Below, in pieces: positions 1 to 8,467 of a stretch of DNA of 64,000 bases. The translations under genes and the position numbers were made by a program. The notes beneath the pieces are model-generated. The model was not told where the DNA came from. It saw only the letters and a list, made by a program, of their open reading frames with translations, and made no database searches. Origin of the DNA: Chthoniobacteraceae bacterium (GTDB lineage: Bacteria; Verrucomicrobiota; Verrucomicrobiia; Chthoniobacterales; Chthoniobacteraceae); the NCBI GenBank assembly GCA_947471505.1, contig CANIWM010000007.1, positions 58,862 through 122,861 of the forward strand. The letters are read 5' to 3'. Every line of letters begins with the position of its first letter. Within the stretch, counting starts at the first letter, position 1.

Positions 1-1379
1 ACGGGCGCGGAGTAGGCGACGCCGGGCCGCGCGAAGGGCGCGGGCGTCGCGGTGAACGACGCCGTCGAGACGCGGCGCAGCGTGAAATCATCGCAGTCCA
101 CCGTGAGCGTGCCGCCGGTGCCAGTGCGATTGCGGTAGCCGAAATAGCCGACGTTGAGCGGCTCGGAATCCACGACGAAGTACGTCTCGCTCAACGCGCC
201 CTGACGCACGGTGACATTCATCTCCAGTGCGCCGTATTCGTAGCGCCCGAGCACCTCCAGCGTGAAAGACAGCGCGGTGTTCACGCTCATCGTGGCCAGC
301 GTCGTGTCCGGCAGGAACGACGTGTTATTGACGCCCACGCGCAGGAACCGCAGCACGTTTGCGCCGGGGCGAAAGTCCACGAGGTAGTAGGGAGAATTCA
401 CGCCGCCAGCGAACGACGAGTTTGTCCCGAACAGCCCAAAGCCGACCGCGTTTCCCGTCGTCGTCTGCGAGACGAGCGTGAATTTTGACGACAGGAAAAA
501 GCCCGGCGGATTCGCGCCGCTGAGGTCATTCGTAAGGATGTATGCCGACGACGCAGCCGCGCTGGCCGTGATGGTATTCCGATACGCGCCGCCCACCACG
601 CTCCACTCCGCGCCCGCCGTGAACGAGCCTGCGCCCGCGCTGAACGGCTCCACATACGGCAGCGACACCGGCCCGGCGGGCGGCGTGCCCGTGCCGTTGA
701 TGCCCGCGATGAAAACCGGGTCAAACGTCACCGCGCCGCTGGAGCCGAAGCTCAGCGTGGTGATGCTCGCATTTGCCGCGATGCCGAAGTCCGAGAGGTC
801 AATCGCGACGCCGTGGACGTTTTGCGAAATGTCCGCGCTGTTCAGCGTGAGCGTCGCGGACTCCAGCGCAGCGAGCGAGGCGACGGTCGTGCCGGTCGAA
901 TAAAGGTCCGCACTCACGACGGCGAAATTCGTCTGCCCCCACGACGCCGTGGCCACCACTTGCGTCGTGCCGTTGATGGTCACCTGCATCGCGTCCGCCG
1001 TCGCGCCGGGGTTGATTTCCATGAACACGATGTCCGCGCCGGTGCGGTTCACGATGGGCGTGGAAAAAGTGACCGTGACCGTGCTCGCGCCGACTGCCGG
1101 GTTGATGAGCCCCGAGTCGAGCAGCCAGTCCTGCAATAACGCCGCGCGCGCCCCCACCGCCGGGCTGCCCGCGCCATTCGGCACCATCGGCACCGTCGCC
1201 CCGCCCGCGGCGAACGCCGTCACCGTCGGCAGGACGAGCTGCGCCTGCGGGTAGCTGTTTCCATTCACCGAGAGCGCCGTGAGCTGGTTGCCCGAAGTCG
1301 TGACGGAAGTCACCGGCACCGGCGCACCGTTCGCGGCGAGCGAAATGAAAAGCAGAGCAAGGAAGGCGCGGAAAGTCAT
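1..1379 (-). CDS. Secreted concanavalin-like protein, 3' end missing (runs off left edge)
   Basis: The minus strand is open from an ATG at 1377-1379 to position 1, about 459 codons with no stop. It begins with a signal peptide (MTFRAFLALLFISLAANGAP), so the product is exported. Residues about 25-235 form an all-beta, Thr/Val/Gly-rich region I do not recognise. Residues about 240-430 (starting near LPYVEPFSAGAG and ending near VDCDDFTLRRV) resemble a concanavalin/LamG-like jelly roll of the kind found in surface and polysaccharide-binding proteins. The last visible residues (PFARPGVAYSAP) look like the start of an Ig-like putative He_PIG repeat, so the full protein is probably much longer. It is divergent from the PEP-CTERM protein at 1560, with 180 bases between the two starts. 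Function is inferred only as cell-surface or secreted. Confidence 0.75.
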   Translation of the reverse strand, partial: MTFRAFLALLFISLAANGAPVPVTSVTTSGNQLTALSVNGNSYPQAQLVLPTVTAFAAGGATVPMVPNGAGSPAVGARAALLQDWLLDSGLINPAVGASTVTVTFSTPIVNRTGADIVFMEINPGATADAMQVTINGTTQVVATASWGQTNFAVVSADLYSTGTTVASLAALESATLTLNSADISQNVHGVAIDLSDFGIAANASITTLSFGSSGAVTFDPVFIAGINGTGTPPAGPVSLPYVEPFSAGAGSFTAGAEWSVVGGAYRNTITASAAASSAYILTNDLSGANPPGFFLSSKFTLVSQTTTGNAVGFGLFGTNSSFAGGVNSPYYLVDFRPGANVLRFLRVGVNNTSFLPDTTLATMSVNTALSFTLEVLGRYEYGALEMNVTVRQGALSETYFVVDSEPLNVGYFGYRNRTGTGGTLTVDCDDFTLRRVSTASFTATPAPFARPGVAYSAP

Positions 1380-1559
1380 GTGAGTGTAGAATGGATACAC
1401 CGCTCGCGAAGGATCGCGAGCTGCGGCCAAGGAGATCTGTCTCCACAGGGGAAAAGCGACACATTGAAAAATTGCGGAAAATTTTGTGTTGAAAGAATTC
1501 GAGCGAAACAGACGGAGAATGTCAGACCAACACTCATCCAACCAATTACATCCTACATC

Positions 1560-4500
1560 ATGCACACCCGCCGTTCACTCCGCCCCGCCTTCCTCGCCAT
1601 TTCTGCCGTCGCGCTTGTCGGCGCACCTACTCTCCACGCCGCGACGTATCAGTGGAATGGCACCTCCACCAGCGCGTGGACGACCGCTGGGAATTGGGCG
1701 CCAATAGGCACGTTTTTCGGAGTGGCCGTCACGGCGGTCGGCCCTGGGCCGACGGGCGGAACATTCGCGCACCGCTTGAACATTACGAACGGCGCGGGCA
1801 GCCCGCTCATTTACGACGCCACCCTCGGCACGACCGTGTATGCAAACGCCGCGGCTGGTCTGCGCGGGCTCGTCATGTCCAGCGGCACGGCGGCTCCGAA
1901 CAGTTCGTTACCATCACGGGCGGGACGTTTTCCACGCTCGGGTCGAGCGCGGCAGACGTCCTCGGTAATTCCACGACCAGCGGCACTACCGCCGTCTTGA
2001 CGGTTAACGGCGGCAACTTCATTGGGAGCGGCGCAGGAACGATCGTCAACTTCGGTGGCACGAACAACATCGCCACGCTGAACATCCTGAGCGGCACGGC
2101 GACCATCTCGCTGCTCGACCTTTCGAGCAGCGGGGGCGGCTCAGGCACAGCGAACCTCGACGGCGGCACGCTGGCGATCAACCGCGTGACCAAAACCAAC
2201 GCCGCAGCCACGGCGGCATTCAACTTCAACGGTGGCCTGCTCCAAGCGCGGCAAAACAACGCCACTTTTATGACCGGCCTGAACACCGCCAGCGTCAAGG
2301 TGGGCGGCGCGAAGATTGATAGCAACGGCTTCGACATCACGATTGCGCAGGCGCTGCTCGACGGCACAGGCGGCGGCGGCCTGACGAAGTCCGGCCTTGG
2401 AAAACTCACGCTCACCGGTGCGAACACCTACACCGGAACGACGACGATCAGCGCCGGGACGCTGGAACTTGGCAGCAGCGGCGCGACCGGCTCCATCGGC
2501 GCGGGAGCCATTGTGAATAACGGCACTTTCGCCATCAATCGTACCGGCACGGTCACGCTTGGCAGCGGCATCTCCGGCTCGGGAAATGTGACCATCGCGG
2601 GCGGGGCAACGGTCAATCTCAATGGCACGAACACCTACGCCGGAACGACTGCCGTGAACGCCGGGCAACTGAATCTCAACGGCTCCGCGACCTCCGCCAT
2701 CACCGTGGCCAATGGCGCAAATCTCGGTGGCGAAGGCTCGACCACCGGTAGCCTCACCTTTGCAGGCTCGAGCACGCTCTTCTTCGACCCGGTGTCTCCC
2801 GCTGCTTTGACGGCAGCCTCGGTGAACGCCAGTGCGGGTACCGTGACGCTCACCCTCACCAACGTCTCCGGTGCTGCAACCGGCATCATCGTGCTCAACG
2901 CAGCCGGCGGCATCACCGGCACGGCAGGCACAAACTTTATCTTCACCGGGCGCGGCACGACCTACCTCAACGGCACGAACACCCAGCTCCTATTCGACTA
3001 CGTGCCTGCTTCGCTGAAATGGACCGGCACTGGAGCGAGCCCGACTTTTTGGGATGTGAACACCACGCAAAACTGGCTCAACGGCGCGTCGGCGGATGTC
3101 TTCTTTGCTGGCGACTCGACCACGTTTGACGACACCGCAACCACCTTCAACGTAGCCGTGCAGGGCGCGTCGCTCACCGCGGGCAACCTCGTTTTTAACA
3201 ACACGGCAAATGCCTACACCCTCAGCGGTGGCGCAATCACCGGCGCGGGCAGCCTCACGAAGAGCGGCTCAAACTCCCTCGCCATCTCCAACGCCAATAC
3301 CTTCTCCGGCGGAGTCGCCCTAAACGCGGGCACGATCAACGCCTCCAACGCTGGCGCACTGGGCACCGGCACGACCACCGTCGCCGCACCAGCCACGCTC
3401 GACCTCACAGCGGGCGCGGTCGCCTACACCGCAAGCGCGATCTCCGGCGCGGGCACGGTGAACATCACCGTCGGCACCGGCGTTGGCAGCACCACTCTCG
3501 GTGCGCTCACTGGATTTACCGGCACGATGAACGTCGGCATCGCCGCGGCAGCAGGCGCGGGCAAAGCGGCGGCAACGACCGGGCTCGGCGCAGGTGCGAC
3601 GCTAAACGTCCTGCAAAACGGCGCATTTTACCTCAGCGGTGCCGTCACCCAGCCTGCAAACACTGTCCTCAACGGCGGAGACACCGGCGAATCCCTCGGC
3701 CAACTCCGCATCGAAGGCGGCGCGAACTGGAGCGGCACCGTCGCCCTCGCTGCCGACATCACCGGCGCGGGCGACGGCTTCATCGGCTCCAATACGGGCA
3801 CCGGCACCATCAGCGGCATCATCAGCGAGAGCGGCGGACCTCGCGTCCTCAGCAAAGTCGGCGCAGGCACCATCGTCCTCACCGCCGCGAATACCTACAG
3901 CGGCGACACGCAGATTCTCGGCGGCACGCTGAACATCCAAAACGCGAACGCCCTCGGCGGCGGCACCACTGTCACCGTCGCAAACACCGCCGCGCTGGAA
4001 CTCCAGGGCGGCATCACCGTCGCGGGCAAAAACCTCAACGCCACCGGCGGCGGCGGCGGCGGCGGGCAGCTCGGCGCGCTCCGCAGCGTGAGCGGCGACA
4101 ACACCTGGAGTGGCAACATCACGTCCACGCCCGCAGGCGGCGTCACCCGCATCCACTCCGAAGCAGGCACGCTGACGCTCTCCGGCAACGTCTCACTCGG
4201 CGGCGTGGCTACGGATCAATTTGTCATTCAGGGCGCAGGCACACTGCTGATTTCCGGCAACATCAGCGGCACCTCCGGCCTCACCAGTAGCTCAAACGGC
4301 ACACCCACAACCGTCCGCACACTCAGCGGCGCAAACACCTACACCGGCATCACCCGTGTGAACGGTGGCATCCTCAGCGTCGCCACTGTGAACAGCGTCA
4401 GCGGCGGCAGCGCCAGCAGCAACCTCGGCGCACCTGTGGACGCAGCCAACGGCACCGGAAAAATCACCTTCACCAGCCAGTCCACCGCAGTCGCTGGAGT

Positions 4501-5194
4501 GAAAACTTTCACGCTCTCTGGCACAGGGAGCGGCGAGTTCAGTGCAGGCATCAGCAACGGCGCGGGCACCGTCAGCGTCTTCAAAAACGGCGCGGGTAGC
4601 TGGACTCTCGGCGGCACCAGCGCCTACACCGGCAGCACCACCATTGACGCGGGCACACTCGCGCTGACCGGCAGCATCTCCGGCATCGTGCAGGTAAATA
4701 GCAGCGGCACCCTCGCGGGCACCGGCACAGCAGGAGCGTTGAACGTCGCCAGCGGCGGCACCGTCGCCCCCGGCCTCTCGCCCGGCATCCTCAATACCGG
4801 CAGCGTCCTTTTTTCCGCAGGCAGTGCGCTCAGCATCGAAATCAACGGCACCGTTCTTGGAACCGGCTACGATCAGTTAAACGTCACCGGCAGCGTGGAC
4901 ATCACCGGCGCGACACTCACCCTCAGCGGCACATATCTCACCACGCCCGCCACCGCGAACGACCTCTTCACCATCCTGCTCAACGACGGAGCAGGCGACG
5001 CCGTCACCGGCACCTTCGCCGGTCTCGCGGAAGGCGCACACGTCTTCTCCGGCCTCGGCCAAGACTACACCATCAGCTACATCGGCGGCGACGGAAACGA
5101 CATCATCCTCACCGCTGTCCCAGAGCCCGGAAGCGCCGCGCTGCTCCTCGGCGGACTCGCCCTGCTCGGCACACGCCGCCGCCGGAAAGCGTAG
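1560..5194 (+). CDS. Autotransporter-type beta-strand-repeat protein with PEP-CTERM tag, frameshifted
   Basis: Start ATG at 1560 gives a clear signal peptide (MHTRRSLRPAFLAISAVALV, then cleavage after LHA). This frame is good to about residue 110 (GLVMSSGTAA). The rest of the protein, from SEQFVTITGGTF to the stop at 5194, lies in another frame, and the switch falls within 1881-1897. Adding one base would give 1211 residues. The body consists of repeats such as GANTYTGTTTISAGTLELG, typical of autotransporter-associated beta-strand repeats that build a beta-helix. A linker at about residues 480-530 carries W..G and NW motifs. The C-terminus is a PEP-CTERM signal: VPEPGS, a hydrophobic helix, then TRRRRKA. 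There is no autotransporter beta-barrel, so surface display would rely on an exosortase. The gene may be inactive, or the assembly may lack one base. Confidence 0.8.
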
Positions 5195-5568
5195 TCTTTC
5201 CAACATCGATTTTCTCGGGGTTTCTTGACGGGTGCCCCGAGGGAGTGCGGTTGGAGTTTCTTGACGGGTGCTCCAACCGAATGAAGTGAAAGAAATGCGG
5301 TGGACGCCACGGGATCGTGGTGCGCGACCACAGGACTTTCACGGTGGCGGTGTCGCTGGAGAGCGGCACCGCCACCAAATTCTTAAAGTAGTCCGGTTGC
5401 ACCGCAACTGCACTACTTGTGCTGCTCGCAACGTCCCGCGACATTTCAGACCGGGATTAGATTTCCACGAACTACAAAGCTCGCGCGACCTCACGCCCCG
5501 ATGGCTGGCGTTGGCGCGCGTCAACGGCAAGGACTTGCCAAGTTCATCACCTCATGCCAATCCGCCTC
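5195..5568. other. Intergenic region with four successive hairpins
   Basis: No convincing gene is visible here. A 15-base direct repeat (tttcttgacgggtgc) occurs at 5221-5235 and 5257-5271. Four inverted repeats follow one another: CGGTTGGAG/CTCCAACCG (5248-5256 with 5271-5279), GTGGT/ACCAC (5317-5331), GGTGGCGGTG/CACCGCCACC (5343-5352 with 5367-5376), and AAGTAGT/ACTACTT with an inner GTTGC/GCAAC (5386-5418). The first could serve as a weak terminator for the gene ending at 5194, but no T-run follows it. The whole may be a structured RNA or a degraded repeat element. Minus-strand frames across this stretch have no family resemblance I recognise. Confidence 0.5.
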
Positions 5569-5979
5569 ATGCCGAAACACTGGATGGTCAAACAAGAACC
5601 CACCGCCTACGCGTGGTCGCAATTCGTCGCCGATAAAGTCGCCGCTTGGACCGGCGTGCGGAACTTTCAGGCCCGCAACAATCTCCGCGCGATGAAGAAG
5701 GGCGACCTCGTGCTTTACTACCACTCCGTCGAGGGCAAAGAGATCGTCGGCATCGCCAAAGTCGGGCGCGAGGCTTACCCCGACGCGACCGCCGAGGAGG
5801 GCGATTGGAGCTGCGTGGACCTCGTCCCATTTAAGCCGCTGAAAAGGCCCGTGACGCTGGAGGCGGTGAAAGCATCCGCCGAGCTGAAGGACATCCCGCT
5901 GACGAAACAGAGCCGCCTTTCCGTGATGCCGCTCACGCCCGAGGAATACGCGACGCTGCTACGCATGGGCGGGATGTAG
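5569..5979 (+). CDS. EVE-domain (PUA-like) protein
   Basis: This 136-aa protein is essentially a single EVE domain, the PUA-related fold that binds modified bases in RNA or DNA. The start MPKHWMVKQEP matches the usual family opening (a short N-terminus, then W.LK.EP). An ATG five codons upstream at 5554 is possible but would add only MPIRL. Family features that can be read are the aromatic strand W-VKQEP (residues 5-10), WTGVRNFQARNNL (about 30-42), the GDLVLYYHS strand (about 48-56), and GIAKVGREAYPD (about 64-75). It ends nine bases before the next predicted start. EVE proteins of this size are widespread single-domain proteins, and no restriction genes adjoin it here. The family assignment is fairly secure; the exact ligand is unknown. 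Confidence 0.88.
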   Translation: MPKHWMVKQEPTAYAWSQFVADKVAAWTGVRNFQARNNLRAMKKGDLVLYYHSVEGKEIVGIAKVGREAYPDATAEEGDWSCVDLVPFKPLKRPVTLEAVKASAELKDIPLTKQSRLSVMPLTPEEYATLLRMGGM

Positions 5980-5988
5980 GATGACAAA

Positions 5989-7941
5989 TTGATCGCTTGC
6001 CGCGATTGGGGCGCTGGCGGCAAGGTGCGCGGCGTGCCATCTCGCCGCCTGCAAGTCCTGTTTTTCTTCGCCACATTCCTGACGTTTGCTTGGTTTCACC
6101 AAGGCGGCGGCTGGAATCAAAACGCCCGATTCGCGGAAGTGCGCGCCATCGTCGAGCGAGGAACTTTCGCCGTGGACGACTATCTCGTTTACCTCCGCGA
6201 CCCGAAGCACCCGGATGTGCTCTTCCGCCCGCACGTCGTCCGCGGAGAATTCACCCACGAGGACAAGAAGCACCAAATCACCTGGGGCGATTGGCGGAAT
6301 GTCGGAACATCGGAAAAACCCGAGTGGGCGCAACTCACCGTGAACGACGCGCCGCTCGACCCCGCCGCCGTGGTGCTGAAAGTCGGCGAGGGTACTTGCT
6401 CCGGCGATGTCGGCTACGCGCCGGATGGTCACTTTCACCCGAATAAGCCGCCAGGCGCATCGCTGCTCGCAGTGCCCGTCTATTACCTCGCGCACCACAT
6501 CGAGAGGCTCTTCGGGCACAACCCGGACCATTGGTGGGTGCTGACTTTGAACGCATGGCTCGTCTCGGCATTCAGCGTCGGGCTCGTGTCTGCGCTCGGC
6601 GTCGTCGTGTTCATCCGACTCGCGGGCGGGATGTTTCCGGGACGGCAAATCGCCGTGCTTCTCTCGGCGAGTGTGCTGGCGTTTGGGACGACGTTCTTTC
6701 CGTTTGCGACGCTCTTTTTCGACCACAACCTGACGGCGACTCTGCTGCTCGCAGCCTTCGCCAGCGCGAGGGAAGACCGCCCCTTCACCTCCGGGCTGTG
6801 GAGCGGCGTCGCGGCGGTGACGAACTATCTCTCGGCAATCCCCGGCATCATGTTCGGCGTCTATCTTTTGCTCAAAGAAGAACGCCCCAACCGGCGCTCG
6901 GCGATCGTCTTCACCATCGGCGTGCTGCCTTCTCTCGTGGGCCTCCTGACTTACAACTCCGTGGCACTTGGCTCGCCCTTCACGCTGAACACGAGCTTCC
7001 AAAATCCCGCGTTCAAAGAAATCGCGCCTGCCTTTCTCGGCATGTTCACCGCGCCGTCGTGGTTTGCGGCGGTAGTCGTCACGGTGTCGCCATGGCGCGG
7101 GCTGTTCTGGCTCTCGCCGGTGCTGCTCCTCTCGCTGGGCGTCATGTTCTTTTGGTGGCGCGAGCGCGTGCTGCGGGCGGAACGCTGGATCATCGGCGGC
7201 ATCGCACTGTTCTTTTTCGCCATCAATATCTGCTTCAACGGCTTCCACGGCGGGTTCGCCGCCGGGCCGCGCTACCTCATCCCCATCATCCCCTTCCTCT
7301 GCCTCCCGCTCGTCCCGGCTTTCGTCCGCTGGCGGACCGCTACGATGGTTCTCGCCGTCGTGAGCATCGGGCAAAACTCGCTCCTCACTTTCACCGACGC
7401 ACTCAATCCCCTCGGCGTCGGCGACCATGTTTGGGTGAACCGACCCGGCGAATACAAAGACAAACTCTACGGCGGCTACAACCTCGTGACCGACTACGCC
7501 TTCCCCCTTTTCACCCAAGGCCGCGCATGGCCCATCGTCGATCGGAAGTTCGAGCAACACATGGAAGGCATCGCCGCCAACCTCGCCAAAGAAATCACCG
7601 ACCCCACCGCACGCACCGCCCGACTGCTGGAAATCCGCCGCGAGACCTGGGCCAAAGTCGAACGCGGCGAGACAACGCCACTCTGGATCGCCGCCATGCC
7701 CGGCCCCGTCTCCGTGAACGTGCTCAGCGCCTGCGAAGGCTCATACTTCCAGCTCTTCGACGCGCATTCCCCGCAAGCCGACTGGGCCGCGTTCAACCTC
7801 GGCGAGTTCTGGCTCCCGAAGAATCAGCTTAGCATTTTCCCGCTCTTCGGAATCTGGCTCATCGTCTTTGCCCTGTGCCGCCATTGGGTAAAAGACGAGG
7901 ACATGAGCGAATACGCCGTCAGCGGCTACGCGAACCGTTAA
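5989..7941 (+). CDS. Polytopic membrane protein, GT-C glycosyltransferase-like
   Basis: A 650-aa protein with about ten predicted membrane helices, for example around residues 22-36 (LQVLFFFATFLTFAW), 185-210, 220-245, 290-315, 350-385, 400-425 and 625-640. Between the first helix and the rest is a long loop containing NQNARFAEVRAI and GHFHPNKPPGASLLAVP. The NKPPG (or DKAPG) plus small-hydrophobic pattern is one I associate with GT-C/PMT-type glycosyltransferase relatives in Planctomycetes and Verrucomicrobia. The first acidic pair that might be catalytic, VDDY, is at about residues 63-66. The start is uncertain: TTG at 5989 follows closely on the EVE gene, while GTG at 6025 or 6034 would give a tidier N-terminus. 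Transfer of sugar from a lipid carrier is an inference. Confidence 0.7.
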   Translation: MIACRDWGAGGKVRGVPSRRLQVLFFFATFLTFAWFHQGGGWNQNARFAEVRAIVERGTFAVDDYLVYLRDPKHPDVLFRPHVVRGEFTHEDKKHQITWGDWRNVGTSEKPEWAQLTVNDAPLDPAAVVLKVGEGTCSGDVGYAPDGHFHPNKPPGASLLAVPVYYLAHHIERLFGHNPDHWWVLTLNAWLVSAFSVGLVSALGVVVFIRLAGGMFPGRQIAVLLSASVLAFGTTFFPFATLFFDHNLTATLLLAAFASAREDRPFTSGLWSGVAAVTNYLSAIPGIMFGVYLLLKEERPNRRSAIVFTIGVLPSLVGLLTYNSVALGSPFTLNTSFQNPAFKEIAPAFLGMFTAPSWFAAVVVTVSPWRGLFWLSPVLLLSLGVMFFWWRERVLRAERWIIGGIALFFFAINICFNGFHGGFAAGPRYLIPIIPFLCLPLVPAFVRWRTATMVLAVVSIGQNSLLTFTDALNPLGVGDHVWVNRPGEYKDKLYGGYNLVTDYAFPLFTQGRAWPIVDRKFEQHMEGIAANLAKEITDPTARTARLLEIRRETWAKVERGETTPLWIAAMPGPVSVNVLSACEGSYFQLFDAHSPQADWAAFNLGEFWLPKNQLSIFPLFGIWLIVFALCRHWVKDEDMSEYAVSGYANR

Positions 7942-7991
7942 ACGCAAACAGGCTTGCACCGCATAGAGCGCACCCGGTATCTCGGCGGGCC

Positions 7992-8462
7992 ATGAAGTTT
8001 CGCGTCCTTATTTCCCTAGCCCTCAGCACCATGCTGATGAGCTGTGATAGCCCGAAGAAAAAGCCCGCCAAAACAAAAGACCGCTCGCCCATTGCCGCCC
8101 CCGACCATCCCGCAAAAGAAGAAACAGGCGACGTAGCTTTTCAGAGCTTTATCGCCCGACTACGAATCGCCGCCGCCGCGCGCGATTTACCCACGCTCGC
8201 CTCGATGATGCCGAGCAATTTCGGCCACCGCTGGGACACCACGCCCCCGGAGGAATCAGCCTTCGAATACTGGGACCAACACAACCTCTGGCCCGAACTC
8301 ATTACCATCCTCAACTCCCAATGGACCCCGCATGACGGATTCATGGTCGCGCCCCCGCAAATGATCCAAGACCCGGCCTACTCAGGCTTCCGCGCAGGCG
8401 TGGCGATGACCGACGGGAGCTGGAAATTCTCCTACTTCGTCCCGAAACCGCCCGCAGAGTAA
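7992..8462 (+). CDS. Small predicted lipoprotein of unknown function
   Basis: The frame is open from 7875, but the ATG at 7992 gives a lipoprotein signal, MKFRVLISLALSTMLMSC, with Cys18 as the probable lipid-modified residue. The mature part is about 139 aa. It starts with a Lys/Pro-rich linker (SPKKKPAKTKDRSPIAAPDH) and continues as a compact domain with many aromatics, for example FGHRWDTTPPEESAFEYWDQ. I do not recognise the domain. The gene follows the membrane protein ending at 7941 by 50 bases and could be co-transcribed with it. It converges on the CotH gene, with only five bases between the two stop codons. Confidence 0.7.
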   Translation: MKFRVLISLALSTMLMSCDSPKKKPAKTKDRSPIAAPDHPAKEETGDVAFQSFIARLRIAAAARDLPTLASMMPSNFGHRWDTTPPEESAFEYWDQHNLWPELITILNSQWTPHDGFMVAPPQMIQDPAYSGFRAGVAMTDGSWKFSYFVPKPPAE

Positions 8463-8467
8463 GCCAT

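Noticed and set aside
1860..1910. Programmed ribosomal frameshifting in the PEP-CTERM gene
   Set aside because: No slippery heptamer or downstream pseudoknot could be seen at the switch point; a simple one-base loss is the better explanation.
5077..5444. Overlapping minus-strand frames containing the repeated peptide GHPSRN or GAPVKK
   Set aside because: The peptide repeat merely reflects the 15-base DNA repeat; there is no start signal or family resemblance, and part overlaps the end of the surface gene.
5959..7560. 533-aa minus-strand frame opposite the membrane protein
   Set aside because: Highly charged, low-complexity, His/Arg/Glu-rich translation with no motif; it is the antisense of a gene with coherent membrane helices in high-G+C DNA.
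6531..7832. 433-aa plus-strand frame overlapping the membrane protein
   Set aside because: Almost entirely Arg/His/Pro-rich; a frame-shifted reading of the membrane protein gene.
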